Shown: positions 10,428-19,156, counted from the stretch's first letter. The stretch is 64,000 nt of DNA from Mycoavidus cysteinexigens_B (GCA_031963465.1 JASSUG010000006.1:132185-196184), one strand, 5' to 3'. Notes: generated from the letters alone by a model not told the origin. A program made the numbers and translations.

Positions 10428-11596
10428 ATGCCTACAAATTCGCTCTCAGACACTAAATGTAAAGCTGTTAGACCTGCTGACAAGCCCTTTAAAATATTTG
10501 ATGGCGGCGGCCTTTATTGTGGGTATCGCCCAAAGGTTCTAAGATATGGCGTATGGCTTATCGGAAGGATGGAAAGCAACAGACAATCACTTACGGCCCC
10601 TATCCTATTATTTCGTTAGTAGAAGCTAGAGCTGAACGAGATAAATCAAAAGGGAAATTGCTTAAGGGAGAGAATCCTTCACCTAAAGCAAAAAACTCTG
10701 CCTCGAAATCATTTAAGGAAATTGTATTAGCTTATTGGGAAACACGCAAAGATGTAAGTCAATCATACAAATCTAGAGCATTGAACGGAATCACAAATCA
10801 TTTATATCCAACTTTAGAAACAAAAAAAATTACCGAGATTACCGATGAGGATCTTCTCAACGCCTTCCTTGCTATGGATGCCAAAGGGCTACACGTTTTT
10901 GTGCGAAAGGTGAGAATGTGGGTGTCCCAGGTGTTCGCATGGGCCGTAGCGAATCGTTATGTAAAAGAAAATCTGGCCGCAAAAATAGATCCTCAAAAAG
11001 CATTTGGTAGAACTCGTGCAAAAAGCTTCGCTGCAGTGGAAATAACAGAAATTCCGGCCTTAATGCAACGTTTAGCATGTGAAGATCAGAATTTACAAAG
11101 TATTTTAGCTAACAAAATGCTAAATTTGACATGGGTACGTACTAATGAATTACGAATGATGGAATGGTCCGAGATTGATTATAAAAATAAATTATGGCGT
11201 ATTCCTGCCGAAAAAATGAAGCATAGAAAAGATCATTTGGTGCCGCTGTCAAAACAGGCTCTAAAGATTTTAGAAAAGATGACAGCTCGCAGTCGTGGGA
11301 GCAAATATGTATTTGCTGCAGAGCATCGATTAGACCGGCCAATGAGTGAAAATGCTATTTTGTATTTATTGCATCGAATCGGTTATAAGGGAAAAATGAC
11401 GGGGCATGGCTGGAGATCAGTAGGGAGTACTTGGGCTAACGAAAACGAGTACAACAGAGATGCAATAGAGCGCCAACTGGCCCATTCTCCTGAAGACAAA
11501 ACAAGAGCTGTATACAATCGGGCAGAGTATCTACCCCTGCGCGCAAAAATACTACAGGACTGGGCGGATTGGCTAGATATGGCTATTCAAGCTTAA
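10428..11596 (+). pseudogene. P4-type tyrosine recombinase (integrase), frameshifted near its N-terminus
   Basis: Two frames are needed. The ATG at 10428 opens with a typical arm-binding start (residues ending DGGGLY), and the rest (WVSPKGSKIW onward) lies in another frame from about 10517. One missing base near 10515-10520 explains the break. The 359-codon second frame could start at a TTG at 10517 but would lack the first roughly 30 residues of the DUF4102 domain. The catalytic set looks intact: Arg in LTWVRTNELR, Lys in KMKHRKDHLV, HGWR, the His of RQLAHS and Tyr in AVYNR. Base composition is clearly more AT-rich than the flanking housekeeping genes. Upstream, at about 10388-10413, the sequence TGTAGGTATC occurs twice, possibly an arm site. 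Either an inactivated gene or a sequencing error. Confidence 0.85.
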
Positions 11597-11607
11597 TTTT
11601 AAAGATG

Positions 11608-11638
11608 GTTGGATAACAAGACGTTTTTGCTATCCAAC
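11608..11638. terminator. Inverted repeat between convergent int and HTH genes
   Basis: GTTGGATA at 11608-11615 pairs with TATCCAAC at 11631-11638, and inner CAA/TTG pairs extend the stem. It lies between the integrase stop (11596) and the stop of the minus-strand HTH gene (11641), so a shared terminator role is plausible. No long T-run follows. Confidence 0.4.
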
Positions 11639-11640
11639 TA

Positions 11641-11865
11641 TTAGAACATATTAATACCTGCAGCTCGCAGAGTTGAAACCTTCCAACCCTTCGTGCGACC
11701 AGACATGTTAACGTCTGGTTTAGGTAACTTACCCTCGATTATCCAGCGGCGCACAGTGTTACTAGCACATTTAACTACAGTGTCGCCAGAACGTTTACTA
11801 AATGCTTCTTGCAATTCATCTCTCCATATTACCCGATCCAACACGATTTTTACTTCGTCCGTCAT
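11641..11865 (-). CDS. Small helix-turn-helix DNA-binding protein, possible excisionase/AlpA-like regulator
   Basis: A 74-residue protein with a probable HTH core: SNTVRRWIIEGKLPKP followed by a basic stretch and KVSTLRAAGI, the layout of MerR-type HTH_17/AlpA/excisionase proteins in which the wing follows a short turn. It lies tail to tail with the integrase, a common place for a recombination directionality factor or element regulator. It ends just before the IS3 element, which begins some 15-30 bases upstream of its start and may have separated it from its promoter. No clear Shine-Dalgarno is visible. The family assignment is by pattern only; it could equally be an orphan phage regulator. 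Confidence 0.55.
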   Translation of the reverse strand: MTDEVKIVLDRVIWRDELQEAFSKRSGDTVVKCASNTVRRWIIEGKLPKPDVNMSGRTKGWKVSTLRAAGINMF

Positions 11866-11879
11866 TGAGGTAATATCGA

Positions 11880-13085
11880 TTTAGTGGACGCCATGAATGA
11901 AGAAGAAATGCGTCGAAGGAAGCCAAATAGAAAAATTACCAAGACAGAAATTTACGCAAGAATTTAGAAGGCAAGCAGTCAAACCGATCTTAGAAGGCAA
12001 AGAGAGGATGATAGATGTTGCAAGACGTTTATCGTTATCGACCAAGACAATAGGAAATTGGTTATCGCAGGCCCGTGATGGGAAACTCGATCAAATTGGA
12101 TCAAATCGTCGAGAAATAAGCGAGCAAGAGGCGGAGCTATCAAGGCTACGTAAAGAGAATGCTGAGTTGCGTATGGAGCGAACCATACTAAAAAAGGCCG
12201 CAGCGTACTTTGCAAAGGAGTCGATGTGAAGTACGCGTTTATCAAGCAAGAACGGTACGAATATACACTGGCCATGCTATACCGAGTATTGGAAGTATCC
12301 AAGAGCGGCTACCTGATGTGGCTGAATCGAGAGCCCTCATTGCGCGCCCGGGAGAACGCGCATTTAGAAATAGAGATTAAGGTTGCGCATGAGCGTACAC
12401 GGGGTGTTTATGGAGCGTTGCGACTCCATCGCGAACTCAATGAGGGAGGCCTGATGATAGGTCTTGGAAGACTCAAACGTTTACGTAACCAGTTGGGAAT
12501 TAGAGCCAAACAAAAACGCCGATTTATATCCACGACGGACTCTAGACACAAGCTGCCGGTCGCTGAGAATGTGCTGAATCAAACATTCGAAGCAAGTCGC
12601 CCTAATCAAGTGTGGTTAACGGACCTCACGTACGTGCCGACGGATGAGGGCTGGCTTTACTTAGCGGCGATCAAAGATCTATTTACTTGCGAAATCGTTG
12701 GCTATGCGATGAGTGATCGCATGACTACCTCTTTAGTCAGCCAAGCGCTGTTTCGGGCTACTGCTGCGAAACGGCCTGCTGCAGGGCTGATTCACCATTC
12801 CGATCGAGGAAGCCAGTATTGCTCGTATGAGTACCAAGGTTTGTTACGACAATTCAAAATGCAACCCTCTATGAGTCGCCGCGGCAATTGTTATGATAAT
12901 GCCCCCATGGAAAGTTTTTGGGGCTCACTTAAAAATGAGCTTGTCCATCACCGACGATACTTGACTCGTGAGCATGCTCGCAACGACATTACCGAATATA
13001 TAGAACTTTTTTATAACCGACAACGTAGGCATTCCAGGATTGGGTATCTGCCTCCCTCTATCTTTGCACAACACTTCTTGCCACT
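11880..13085 (+). mobile_element. IS3-family insertion sequence (approximate limits)
   Basis: Holds the usual two overlapping IS3 genes. The right limit, near 13085, is inferred from the point where the sequence begins to encode an IS5-family transposase on the other strand. The left limit lies between the HTH gene start (11865) and orfA. Only a weak end similarity (AGTGG at both ends) was seen, so terminal repeats and target duplication remain undefined. Confidence 0.75.
11897..12229 (+). CDS. IS3-family transposase OrfA
   Basis: A 110-residue protein with an N-terminal HTH (RRLSLSTKTIGNWLSQARDG) and a C-terminal leucine-zipper-like region (EAELSRLRKENAELRMERTI), the classic OrfA layout for binding IS ends. 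Near the end lies the slippery heptamer A AAA AAG at 12190-12196. A -1 shift there leads into the orfB frame with no stop before orfB, so an OrfAB fusion transposase can be made. Its stop overlaps the GTG of orfB (GTGA). The ATG at 11897 is chosen; no convincing ribosome site is seen. Confidence 0.9.
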   Translation: MKKKCVEGSQIEKLPRQKFTQEFRRQAVKPILEGKERMIDVARRLSLSTKTIGNWLSQARDGKLDQIGSNRREISEQEAELSRLRKENAELRMERTILKKAAAYFAKESM

Positions 13086-13104
13086 TGGGAAAATCGCTCG
13101 GTAA
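12226..13104 (+). CDS. IS3-family transposase OrfB (DDE integrase-like)
   Basis: A 292-residue protein with the rve/DDE core: first Asp in VWLTDLTYVP, second in HHSDRGSQY, Glu in MESFWGSLKNE, plus the YNRQRRHSRIGYLPP motif near the end. It starts with GTG overlapping the orfA stop, or is reached by -1 frameshifting in orfA. The last residues run past the presumed IS end into the IS5-family remnant, so the original C-terminus may have been slightly different. The gene looks complete and probably active. Confidence 0.93.
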   Translation: MKYAFIKQERYEYTLAMLYRVLEVSKSGYLMWLNREPSLRARENAHLEIEIKVAHERTRGVYGALRLHRELNEGGLMIGLGRLKRLRNQLGIRAKQKRRFISTTDSRHKLPVAENVLNQTFEASRPNQVWLTDLTYVPTDEGWLYLAAIKDLFTCEIVGYAMSDRMTTSLVSQALFRATAAKRPAAGLIHHSDRGSQYCSYEYQGLLRQFKMQPSMSRRGNCYDNAPMESFWGSLKNELVHHRRYLTREHARNDITEYIELFYNRQRRHSRIGYLPPSIFAQHFLPLGKIAR

Positions 13105-13266
13105 CATCCGCCACTGACAACCACTCTTCAGCAGATACGTAACCGCACAAAATATATCGTACAGTTCCAGCTTGCGGGCACGACGCTTCTTTTTTGACCC
13201 TTCCAGCATCGGACGAATCACTTCAAACTGTTCACGGCTTATGTCACTTGGGTACGCTTTTCTCAT
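13086..13266 (-). pseudogene. IS5-family (IS402/IS427-like) transposase, N-terminal remnant
   Basis: From the ATG at 13264-13266 the minus strand reads MRKAYPSDISREQFEVI, then a KKKRRARK stretch and CQWRMLPSDFP. This is the DUF4096 N-terminus shared by IS402/IS427-type transposases. After DFP the reading enters IS3 sequence and loses family resemblance. The rest of the gene is not on the far side of the IS3 element, so insertion was accompanied or followed by a deletion. Non-functional. Confidence 0.8.
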
Positions 13267-13343
13267 CTCAATTACTCTTGCAGCTTCTTTCAGTGCACTG
13301 AGTATCTCAGATTTGCGTTAAATGCTAAACAGGTTTTTAGCAG

Positions 13344-16082
13344 CTAGGCAATAAACGATAACGGCTCGCCCACCGCCCCACGCTGTTTAAGCAGTTGCTG
13401 GTTAGACCTGCTCAAGCCTTGTACCCCTTCGATTAACGTATCTGCCATATTCAAAAACTTAAACCCCGAACGCCAGCACAGAACCACCTTATAGCCATCA
13501 TTCTCTTTTTTCACCTCCCACCGGCACACTGAGCCATCTCCACTGCCCGTCACTAAATAGCACGCATTGGGTGTTGCCTTCCAAGCCAAACCCCTGGCCC
13601 CCCCAAAAAAATCATGAATGACTTTTAGACATTGACCCGAAGCTGTGTCCCATAGCCGCACGGTATTGTCCAAACTGGCGGAGGCAAGCAGCTGGCTGTC
13701 GGGCGAATACGCCACACTATGAACCCGACCTTTATGTCCTTGTAAGATGTGACGCGATTCACCGCTAAGCGCATCACACAGCTGCACGGCATAGTTTTCA
13801 CCCCCACAGGCAATCTGCCGGCCGTTAGGCGAGTACGCCACGCCAAAAAACCCAGACTGAGATCTTTGTAATGTATGACGCAGTTCACCGCTTAGCGCAT
13901 CCCATAACCGCACGGTATTATCGCCACCAGAGGAAGCGAGTTGCTGGCCGTTAGGCGAATACACTACGTTCCAAACCCGACATATATGTCCTTTTAAGAT
14001 AGTAGACAGTTCACCGCTGGTAACATCCCACAGCCGCACGACATTGTCGAAACTGGCAGAGGCAATTTGCTGGCCGTTGGGCGAATACACTAAGCTATAA
14101 ATAGAACCCTTATGTCCTTGTAGAGTGCGCAACAACTTCCTACTGGTTGTGTCCCACAGGTGTACGGTACCTTCATAACCGCCAGTGGAGGCTATCTGTA
14201 GGCCATTGGGCGAATACGCTATAAGAATAGAACCCTTGTCTCCTTGTAGGGAGTGAAGCAACTCCCCGCTGGTTGTGTCCCACAGGCGTACGGTACCGTC
14301 ATAACTGCCAGTGGAGGCTATCTGCCGGCTATCAGGCGAATACGCTGGATTATTCACGCTATAATCATCTCCTCGTAAGGTGTGGACCAGCTCCCCGTTA
14401 TGTGCATGCCACAGCCGTATGGTTCGATCCTGACCGCCAGAGGCAATCTGCTGGCCATCAGGCGAATACGCTACGCTATAAACCTCTCCTTCATGCCCTC
14501 GTAAGGTGCCACCCAGTTCCGCGCTGGAGGGCACGTTCCACAGCCCCACGTTTCCACCGCCGAAAGCAATCTGCTGGCCGTTGGGCGAATACGCCACGCT
14601 ATAGACAGGATTCTTACGTCCTCGTATGGTGTGAAGCAACTCCCCACTGGTTGCGTCCCACAGCCGCACGGTCTTATCCCAACTGCCAGAAGCGATCTGC
14701 TGACCGTTAGGTGAATATGTGACGCTTGTAATCTCCTTTTGATGTCCTCGTAGAGTGTCAAGCAGCTCCCAACTGGCGGTATCCCACAGCCGCACGGTAT
14801 TGTCTTCGCTGCCAGAGGCAATCTGCTGGCCATTGGGTGAATATGCGACGCTTGTAACCTTCTTTTGATGTCCTTGAAAAGTGTGGAGCAATTCCCCACT
14901 GGTCGCATCCCATAGGCACACGGTCTTATCCAAACTGCCAGAGACAATCTGCTGGCCGTTGGGCGAATACGCTACGCTATAAGCAGCACCGTGATGTCCT
15001 CGTAAAATGTGGCACAGTTCGCCGCTGCTCGCATCCCACAGCCGCACGGTATTGTCGAAACTGGCGGAAGCAATCTGCTGACCATTGGGTGAATATGTGA
15101 CGCTTGTAATCTCCTTTTGATTTCTTCGTAAGGTGTGAAGCAACTCTCCACTAATCGCATCCCACAGCCGCACGGTATTGTCATAACTACCAGAGACAAT
15201 CTGCTTGCCGTTGGGTGAATACGCCACGCTGTAAACAGCGCCTATATGTTTTAGTAAAGTGCGGATTTTTGTCCAACTTGATGTGTCATACAAATGGATC
15301 TCGCCGCCATTAACACCTATCGCGCAGATTTTTCCATCGGGGGAATAGGCGCAGCAATGAACCGTGCTCTTTTCCTCGAGAGTCGCCCATTCGCCAAACT
15401 GCACACCTGCCATTTGCGCGCCGCTTAAATTGGCCTGACGCAGCCAGTTCCGGCTAAAATTCACGTTGTTTAAATTAGCGCCTTGCAACTGTGCCGAATC
15501 GAAAAAAGCTCCACTCAGATCAGCGCCAGGAATCTGGATCCCCCTTAAATCAGCGCTATTAAACGATATACCAGCGCTGACCAACATCGTCATTGCATTC
15601 GCTGCCATCGGTTGCACTTTTTCTGTTTTTGAACGTTCGATCCAGCTCAGTAACTTTTGCTTCAAATCGGGTTCTTGTTGGATTTTTTCCTTTAAGAATC
15701 CCAAAATCTCTGAATCACCAAGAACGAGCAACAGATTAAACAGCGCAGACTTCTCTACCACGTGATCAAGCTTTCCTGCGTCCCATAGCAACTGGAGCTG
15801 ATTCCAGGCAAATGTTTTCAGGCTCTCATCTGATCTAACCAAAGCATGTTGATATTTCAACGGAATCCATTGCCGCAGCAAATGCAATTTAAGGATCGGT
15901 GAGTCTATGGGTTTGTCATCATACGTTGCCGTAATCAGCGCTGTAAACAGAGCCAGCTGCGCTGGCCAATCCAGATAGTTTTCTATTTCTACTTGAAGTT
16001 CGATCGGTAATGAAAAAAATGCAGACGTTTGAGGCTTCTGTAGGGGGGAATAGGATGAAATATTGATGCTTGGAATATTCAT
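13344..16082 (-). CDS. F-box-like / pentapeptide / WD40-repeat protein, candidate host-acting effector
   Basis: 912 residues from the ATG at 16080-16082, which has AAAGG 14 bases upstream; an in-frame ATG at 16151 lies inside the neighbouring IS and is rejected. Residues about 23-62 (LPIELQVEIENYLDWP) look like an F-box. About 172-230 form pentapeptide-type repeats (ADLSGAFFDSAQLQGANL). About 241-890 contain about 15 WD40 units, most with YSPNGQQIAS and DNTVRLWD, enough for two propellers. There is no signal peptide or membrane segment. In eukaryotes F-box/WD40 proteins are substrate receptors of SCF ubiquitin ligases, and intracellular bacteria export F-box effectors; that role here is inference. 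The repeats are very alike, suggesting recent expansion. It stands alone between an IS5-family remnant and another IS. The WD40 call is certain, the F-box call moderate. Confidence 0.9.
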   Translation of the reverse strand: MNIPSINISSYSPLQKPQTSAFFSLPIELQVEIENYLDWPAQLALFTALITATYDDKPIDSPILKLHLLRQWIPLKYQHALVRSDESLKTFAWNQLQLLWDAGKLDHVVEKSALFNLLLVLGDSEILGFLKEKIQQEPDLKQKLLSWIERSKTEKVQPMAANAMTMLVSAGISFNSADLRGIQIPGADLSGAFFDSAQLQGANLNNVNFSRNWLRQANLSGAQMAGVQFGEWATLEEKSTVHCCAYSPDGKICAIGVNGGEIHLYDTSSWTKIRTLLKHIGAVYSVAYSPNGKQIVSGSYDNTVRLWDAISGELLHTLRRNQKEITSVTYSPNGQQIASASFDNTVRLWDASSGELCHILRGHHGAAYSVAYSPNGQQIVSGSLDKTVCLWDATSGELLHTFQGHQKKVTSVAYSPNGQQIASGSEDNTVRLWDTASWELLDTLRGHQKEITSVTYSPNGQQIASGSWDKTVRLWDATSGELLHTIRGRKNPVYSVAYSPNGQQIAFGGGNVGLWNVPSSAELGGTLRGHEGEVYSVAYSPDGQQIASGGQDRTIRLWHAHNGELVHTLRGDDYSVNNPAYSPDSRQIASTGSYDGTVRLWDTTSGELLHSLQGDKGSILIAYSPNGLQIASTGGYEGTVHLWDTTSRKLLRTLQGHKGSIYSLVYSPNGQQIASASFDNVVRLWDVTSGELSTILKGHICRVWNVVYSPNGQQLASSGGDNTVRLWDALSGELRHTLQRSQSGFFGVAYSPNGRQIACGGENYAVQLCDALSGESRHILQGHKGRVHSVAYSPDSQLLASASLDNTVRLWDTASGQCLKVIHDFFGGARGLAWKATPNACYLVTGSGDGSVCRWEVKKENDGYKVVLCWRSGFKFLNMADTLIEGVQGLSRSNQQLLKQRGAVGEPLSFIA

Positions 16083-16110
16083 TGTTATAGATACCTTTGG
16101 ATCAAATAAT

Positions 16111-16126
16111 GAGGCTCTTGCAAAAA
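16111..16126 (+). repeat. IS terminal inverted repeat, left
   Basis: GAGGCTCTTGCAAAAA, an exact inverted match to 17527-17542; similarity continues imperfectly for about 10 further bases inward. Confidence 0.85.
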
Positions 16127-16307
16127 ACCTCAAAGTAAAGATCGCAAACAAGAGCGATCGCTGTTCTGAGCAAATTTTCAGTTAACTCAATCAACTTTTC
16201 TGATTGAGTTAATTGAAATCGTGATTTTCGCCACATCTGGGCGGCATCTTGCCAACACGGCCTGTTGGCAGCGCCCATTTCCTGCATGCTCTGCCATCCA
16301 TCTTGAG

Positions 16308-17420
16308 CTATGTGAGTAATCGCATCAACTGATCGGCGGCCAGCGCTAGTAGTCCAAACATCAGGTGTGCCATCACTTTAGCGTGTCCACGTACCCGAAT
16401 ATTGCGGCCACCAAATTCGTCCTTTACTCGAGCATTGGTCCGTTCAGCCTGTGTTCGTTCCTTATACCGTTGTGCTTCATGCGGGGCAAAGAACTTCTTC
16501 TGAGCACGACGTGCGTTATGGTCAATTAAAGGCACATGTCCCAAGCTGCGACTATGACAACGAATTTCGTCCGAGCAATATGCTGTATCCATCAGATCAT
16601 AGCAATTTGTCACCCGATTTGCCGTCATAAGAGCTAATGGCACTGCTGTTTGGCTATCATGTACCGAAGCACTCGTGAGCAGGGCGCTGATGGGAACGCC
16701 GCAATCTGCTGAATCGATATGCAATTTGTAACCGTTCCAACTAGTCTTGTATCCCTGTGCATTACGTTTCATGCCACGGTCACATTGTCTCGGCAGTTCG
16801 CTCAGCATCTGTACCAACGTCTGATTGAGTTGTTGACCAATCCGTGTGCTCTTTGTCGGTCGTACTTCGCCTCGTTTGGGCCGACCACGCTTGGGCTTGA
16901 GCCTCACGCCAACAGCTTTTGCCTTGACCTCACACATTGGCTTCTCTCGCCCTTCAATCGCCATGCCGTCCCGGCTGATATGCCCAATCAGCTCTTCACC
17001 AAGGTATTTCTTCACCAGCGCTTCATGCACTCGCTCTGGCAATTGCGCTTTTGAAAATTCCGCGAACGCTCGAGAGAAGGTCGCTTCATTTGGCACTTGC
17101 TTCCACATCGAAAAACCGCAGATGCGTCTCAACGCCCGGTCTATCTTCAGGCGCTCTATCAAACTCGCCGTTGTGCTCAGTCCTAACGCCACCTTCGCTA
17201 CAAAAGCGTTCGCCAGCGAACCTCGATCATGCATAGGACGGCCCACCTCTCCATATTGCCTCTGGAGTACATATTCTTCGATTCGCACCCACTCTAAAAT
17301 GTGGATCAACTTCTCTAATTTCGGCGTCAGTGCGCCTACTTCTGTCTTCAATTCCGGCAATAGATCATCCTGAATGACTGACCACCGTTGCATTATCATC
17401 CTGCGTTGCGTACTATTCAT
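16308..17420 (-). CDS. IS5/IS1182-like family DDE transposase
   Basis: A 370-residue protein with an N-terminal DUF772-type region (HDRGSLANAFVAKVALGL) and a DDE core: Asp in ISRDGMAIEGREKP, Asp in the stretch SVHDSQ...YDLMDTAY, and Glu in QAERTNARVKDEFGG. The basic linker RLKPKRGRPKRGEVRP is typical of this group. Length and motifs are complete, so the element may be active. It is the only gene between the 16-bp terminal repeats. Confidence 0.9.
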   Translation of the reverse strand: MNSTQRRMIMQRWSVIQDDLLPELKTEVGALTPKLEKLIHILEWVRIEEYVLQRQYGEVGRPMHDRGSLANAFVAKVALGLSTTASLIERLKIDRALRRICGFSMWKQVPNEATFSRAFAEFSKAQLPERVHEALVKKYLGEELIGHISRDGMAIEGREKPMCEVKAKAVGVRLKPKRGRPKRGEVRPTKSTRIGQQLNQTLVQMLSELPRQCDRGMKRNAQGYKTSWNGYKLHIDSADCGVPISALLTSASVHDSQTAVPLALMTANRVTNCYDLMDTAYCSDEIRCHSRSLGHVPLIDHNARRAQKKFFAPHEAQRYKERTQAERTNARVKDEFGGRNIRVRGHAKVMAHLMFGLLALAADQLMRLLT

Positions 17421-17526
17421 GTCTTGGGCGTTGATGTTTGTTTTCGTAGACTACATATTGCCAGCAATGGCCGCCCATTTCTCTATTTTTTATATCCAAT
17501 TCAAAAAAATCTCCCTCGCTTTCGGC

Positions 17527-17542
17527 TTTTTGCAAGAGCCTC
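17527..17542 (-). repeat. IS terminal inverted repeat, right
   Basis: TTTTTGCAAGAGCCTC, the exact complement of the left repeat at 16111-16126. Confidence 0.85.
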
Positions 17543-17744
17543 AGGGGCTGCAATTATTTACAACTTCTCTAGCGATTCTTCAGCAAAATTTGTGGGTAAT
17601 CCTGAGGGTAAATGGGAGACAGTTCTTCATGGTGACAAAGGTATGCTCGGGAGCTCTCTCAAAAGCCCTGTATTCGATATCCACTACAACGCCCGGGAAG
17701 GGGGCGGTAAGACGAATGGAGCAGAAGAAATTAGTATGCTTTAG
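17543..17744 (+). pseudogene. Possible C-terminal fragment of a gene cut by the IS
   Basis: Immediately outside the right IS repeat, one plus-strand frame stays open for 66 residues of protein-like sequence (it includes IIYNFSSDSSAKFVG and SPVFDIHYNAREGG) and ends at a TAG. Its composition looks coding, while its upstream continuation is IS DNA with no start of its own. I do not recognise the family. The rest of the space to 17909 holds nothing I can support. Confidence 0.3.
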
Positions 17745-17909
17745 TTATTACGGTCGAGGCTCCAAAGCATGCCAATCTTTATAACGATATTTTGCGTACT
17801 TACGCTCCAATTTTGACTCCAATTCAACCGAAAATTTCGTTACCTATCCGAGTTTGATGTATCGGCAATTGAATTTCGCTTAGATAAATTTTATCTAGCC
17901 AATTGGCCA

Positions 17910-19055
17910 TCATAGCAATATAGATTCAGTTGACATGGTGAGGCGTCGGTAGACGGCTTCCGTCTCTTGCACGAACAATGTTTTCTCAAAATGTACCTCA
18001 CTTTTGCGCCGGGCGGACGCTCCCATCGCGCGCAGGGTCTCAGGCTTGCCTGTCATCTTTCTAAGCAAATTCGAGATCGCATCGGGATCGCGCTGCGGGA
18101 CAATCCAGCCATCTTCGCCATCAGAGACGTTCTCTGGTAAGCCGCCGCAATCTGCCACAATAACGGGCTTGCCCATCGCCATCATTTCGCGACAAGCAAA
18201 AGAAATCGCCTCTGCATAGGAGAGCACAAAGCCAATGTCGAAAGCCGCGATACATGGCCGCACATCCAATAAATTCTCAGCGAAGGTAACCTGCTCAGAC
18301 ATGCCGAGTTGAGCAACTTGCTGCCGCTGTGCAGAACTCGGACTTTCACCCGCAATCAAGATATGCATCGTTTCGCGCACCAGGACAGGCAAGCTCGCGA
18401 TGGCCGTCACCATATCGATCCACCCCTTGTAGTCGGCAGTACCGGCAACACTCCCAACAATGAATTTACCCGCATGTTCAGGGCCGACCATACGCAAACG
18501 TGCATGCTGCGAGGCTTCGTCGTTAAAGGGATGAAAATGCTCTACATCTACACCATTTGGGATCACCGACACCTCACGCTTAGCATAGGGCGTACCGTCA
18601 AGCAGACGGCTGGTGTGATGTGATACCGCAATCACGTGATCGGTTGCATATTTCACTCGGAGCTGACTGCCGAAATGCTTGCCGACGGGTAACGAGTTAT
18701 GTTTTGTATACACTACCCGCGGCCTTTTCCCATGCAAGCCGAAGATAGCGTACATGACCAAACGATGGTCCGGTGAACCGTTAACGTGCACAATGTCGAA
18801 GCGTTCTTTTTCGAACATCGTACGCAACCGTTTGCGCGTACTGAATATGTCCCGCCATTGCCTCGGCTTACTCGGAAAAGGCATAGCAACAACATGAATA
18901 TTAGGGATGGATTGGCAAAGCAGGTACAGCTTGCTTGCGGGTGGAACCGCAACCCATATTTCGTGGTGCGCTCCTAGCGACTCGGCCAGAATGGCTATAT
19001 AGGTTGTATGGCCGCCACCATAGCTCACATGGAAGTTTGTGTACAGAATTTTCAT
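17910..19055 (-). CDS. Glycosyltransferase family 4 (GT-B), cell-surface polysaccharide type
   Basis: A 381-residue protein with the two-domain GT-B layout. The N-terminal acceptor domain opens MKILYTNFHVSYGGGHTTY, with a glycine-rich loop. The C-terminal nucleotide-sugar domain has VIPNGVDVEHF, GSVAGTADYKGW, the EX7E-type motif in EAISFACREMMAMG, and PVIVADCGGLPENV. Such enzymes add sugars to lipopolysaccharide core or other surface glycans at the cytoplasmic face of the membrane; the substrate cannot be told from sequence. It is a single gene facing away from the small membrane-protein gene at 19157. A weak ribosome site (AGAGAATC) precedes the ATG. The fold is confident, the pathway open. 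Confidence 0.88.
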   Translation of the reverse strand: MKILYTNFHVSYGGGHTTYIAILAESLGAHHEIWVAVPPASKLYLLCQSIPNIHVVAMPFPSKPRQWRDIFSTRKRLRTMFEKERFDIVHVNGSPDHRLVMYAIFGLHGKRPRVVYTKHNSLPVGKHFGSQLRVKYATDHVIAVSHHTSRLLDGTPYAKREVSVIPNGVDVEHFHPFNDEASQHARLRMVGPEHAGKFIVGSVAGTADYKGWIDMVTAIASLPVLVRETMHILIAGESPSSAQRQQVAQLGMSEQVTFAENLLDVRPCIAAFDIGFVLSYAEAISFACREMMAMGKPVIVADCGGLPENVSDGEDGWIVPQRDPDAISNLLRKMTGKPETLRAMGASARRKSEVHFEKTLFVQETEAVYRRLTMSTESILL

Positions 19056-19156
19056 TGATGATTCTCTAGTTTCCTTGAAATATCTGTTTCATGATTCAGA
19101 CTATTTCTTATTGATTATTATCAGATTTTAACCTACACTGATTTTTGATGTAATTT

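Larger units (their letters stand above)
16111..17542 (-). mobile_element. Complete IS element (IS5/IS1182-like), 1432 bp
   Basis: Bounded by perfect 16-bp inverted repeats (GAGGCTCTTGCAAAAA at 16111-16126 and its complement at 17527-17542), with one transposase gene on the minus strand. No clear target duplication is seen at the outer edges. The left end lies 28 bases upstream of the WD40 gene start, so the insertion has replaced that gene's native promoter region and may supply a new one. The right end abuts a possible broken gene. Confidence 0.85.

Noticed and set aside
10517..11596. Integrase as an intact gene starting at TTG 10517
   Set aside because: The missing arm-binding start is present in the preceding frame from 10428, so a frameshift explains the data better.
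14273..14947. Long frames on both strands inside the WD40 gene
   Set aside because: They repeat in step with the WD40 units and have the composition of frame shadows; the WD40 frame is clearly the real one.
17374..17542. Plus-strand frames starting inside the IS and running past its end
   Set aside because: The first part is antisense to or downstream of the transposase; only the portion outside the IS repeat was kept, as a low-confidence fragment.
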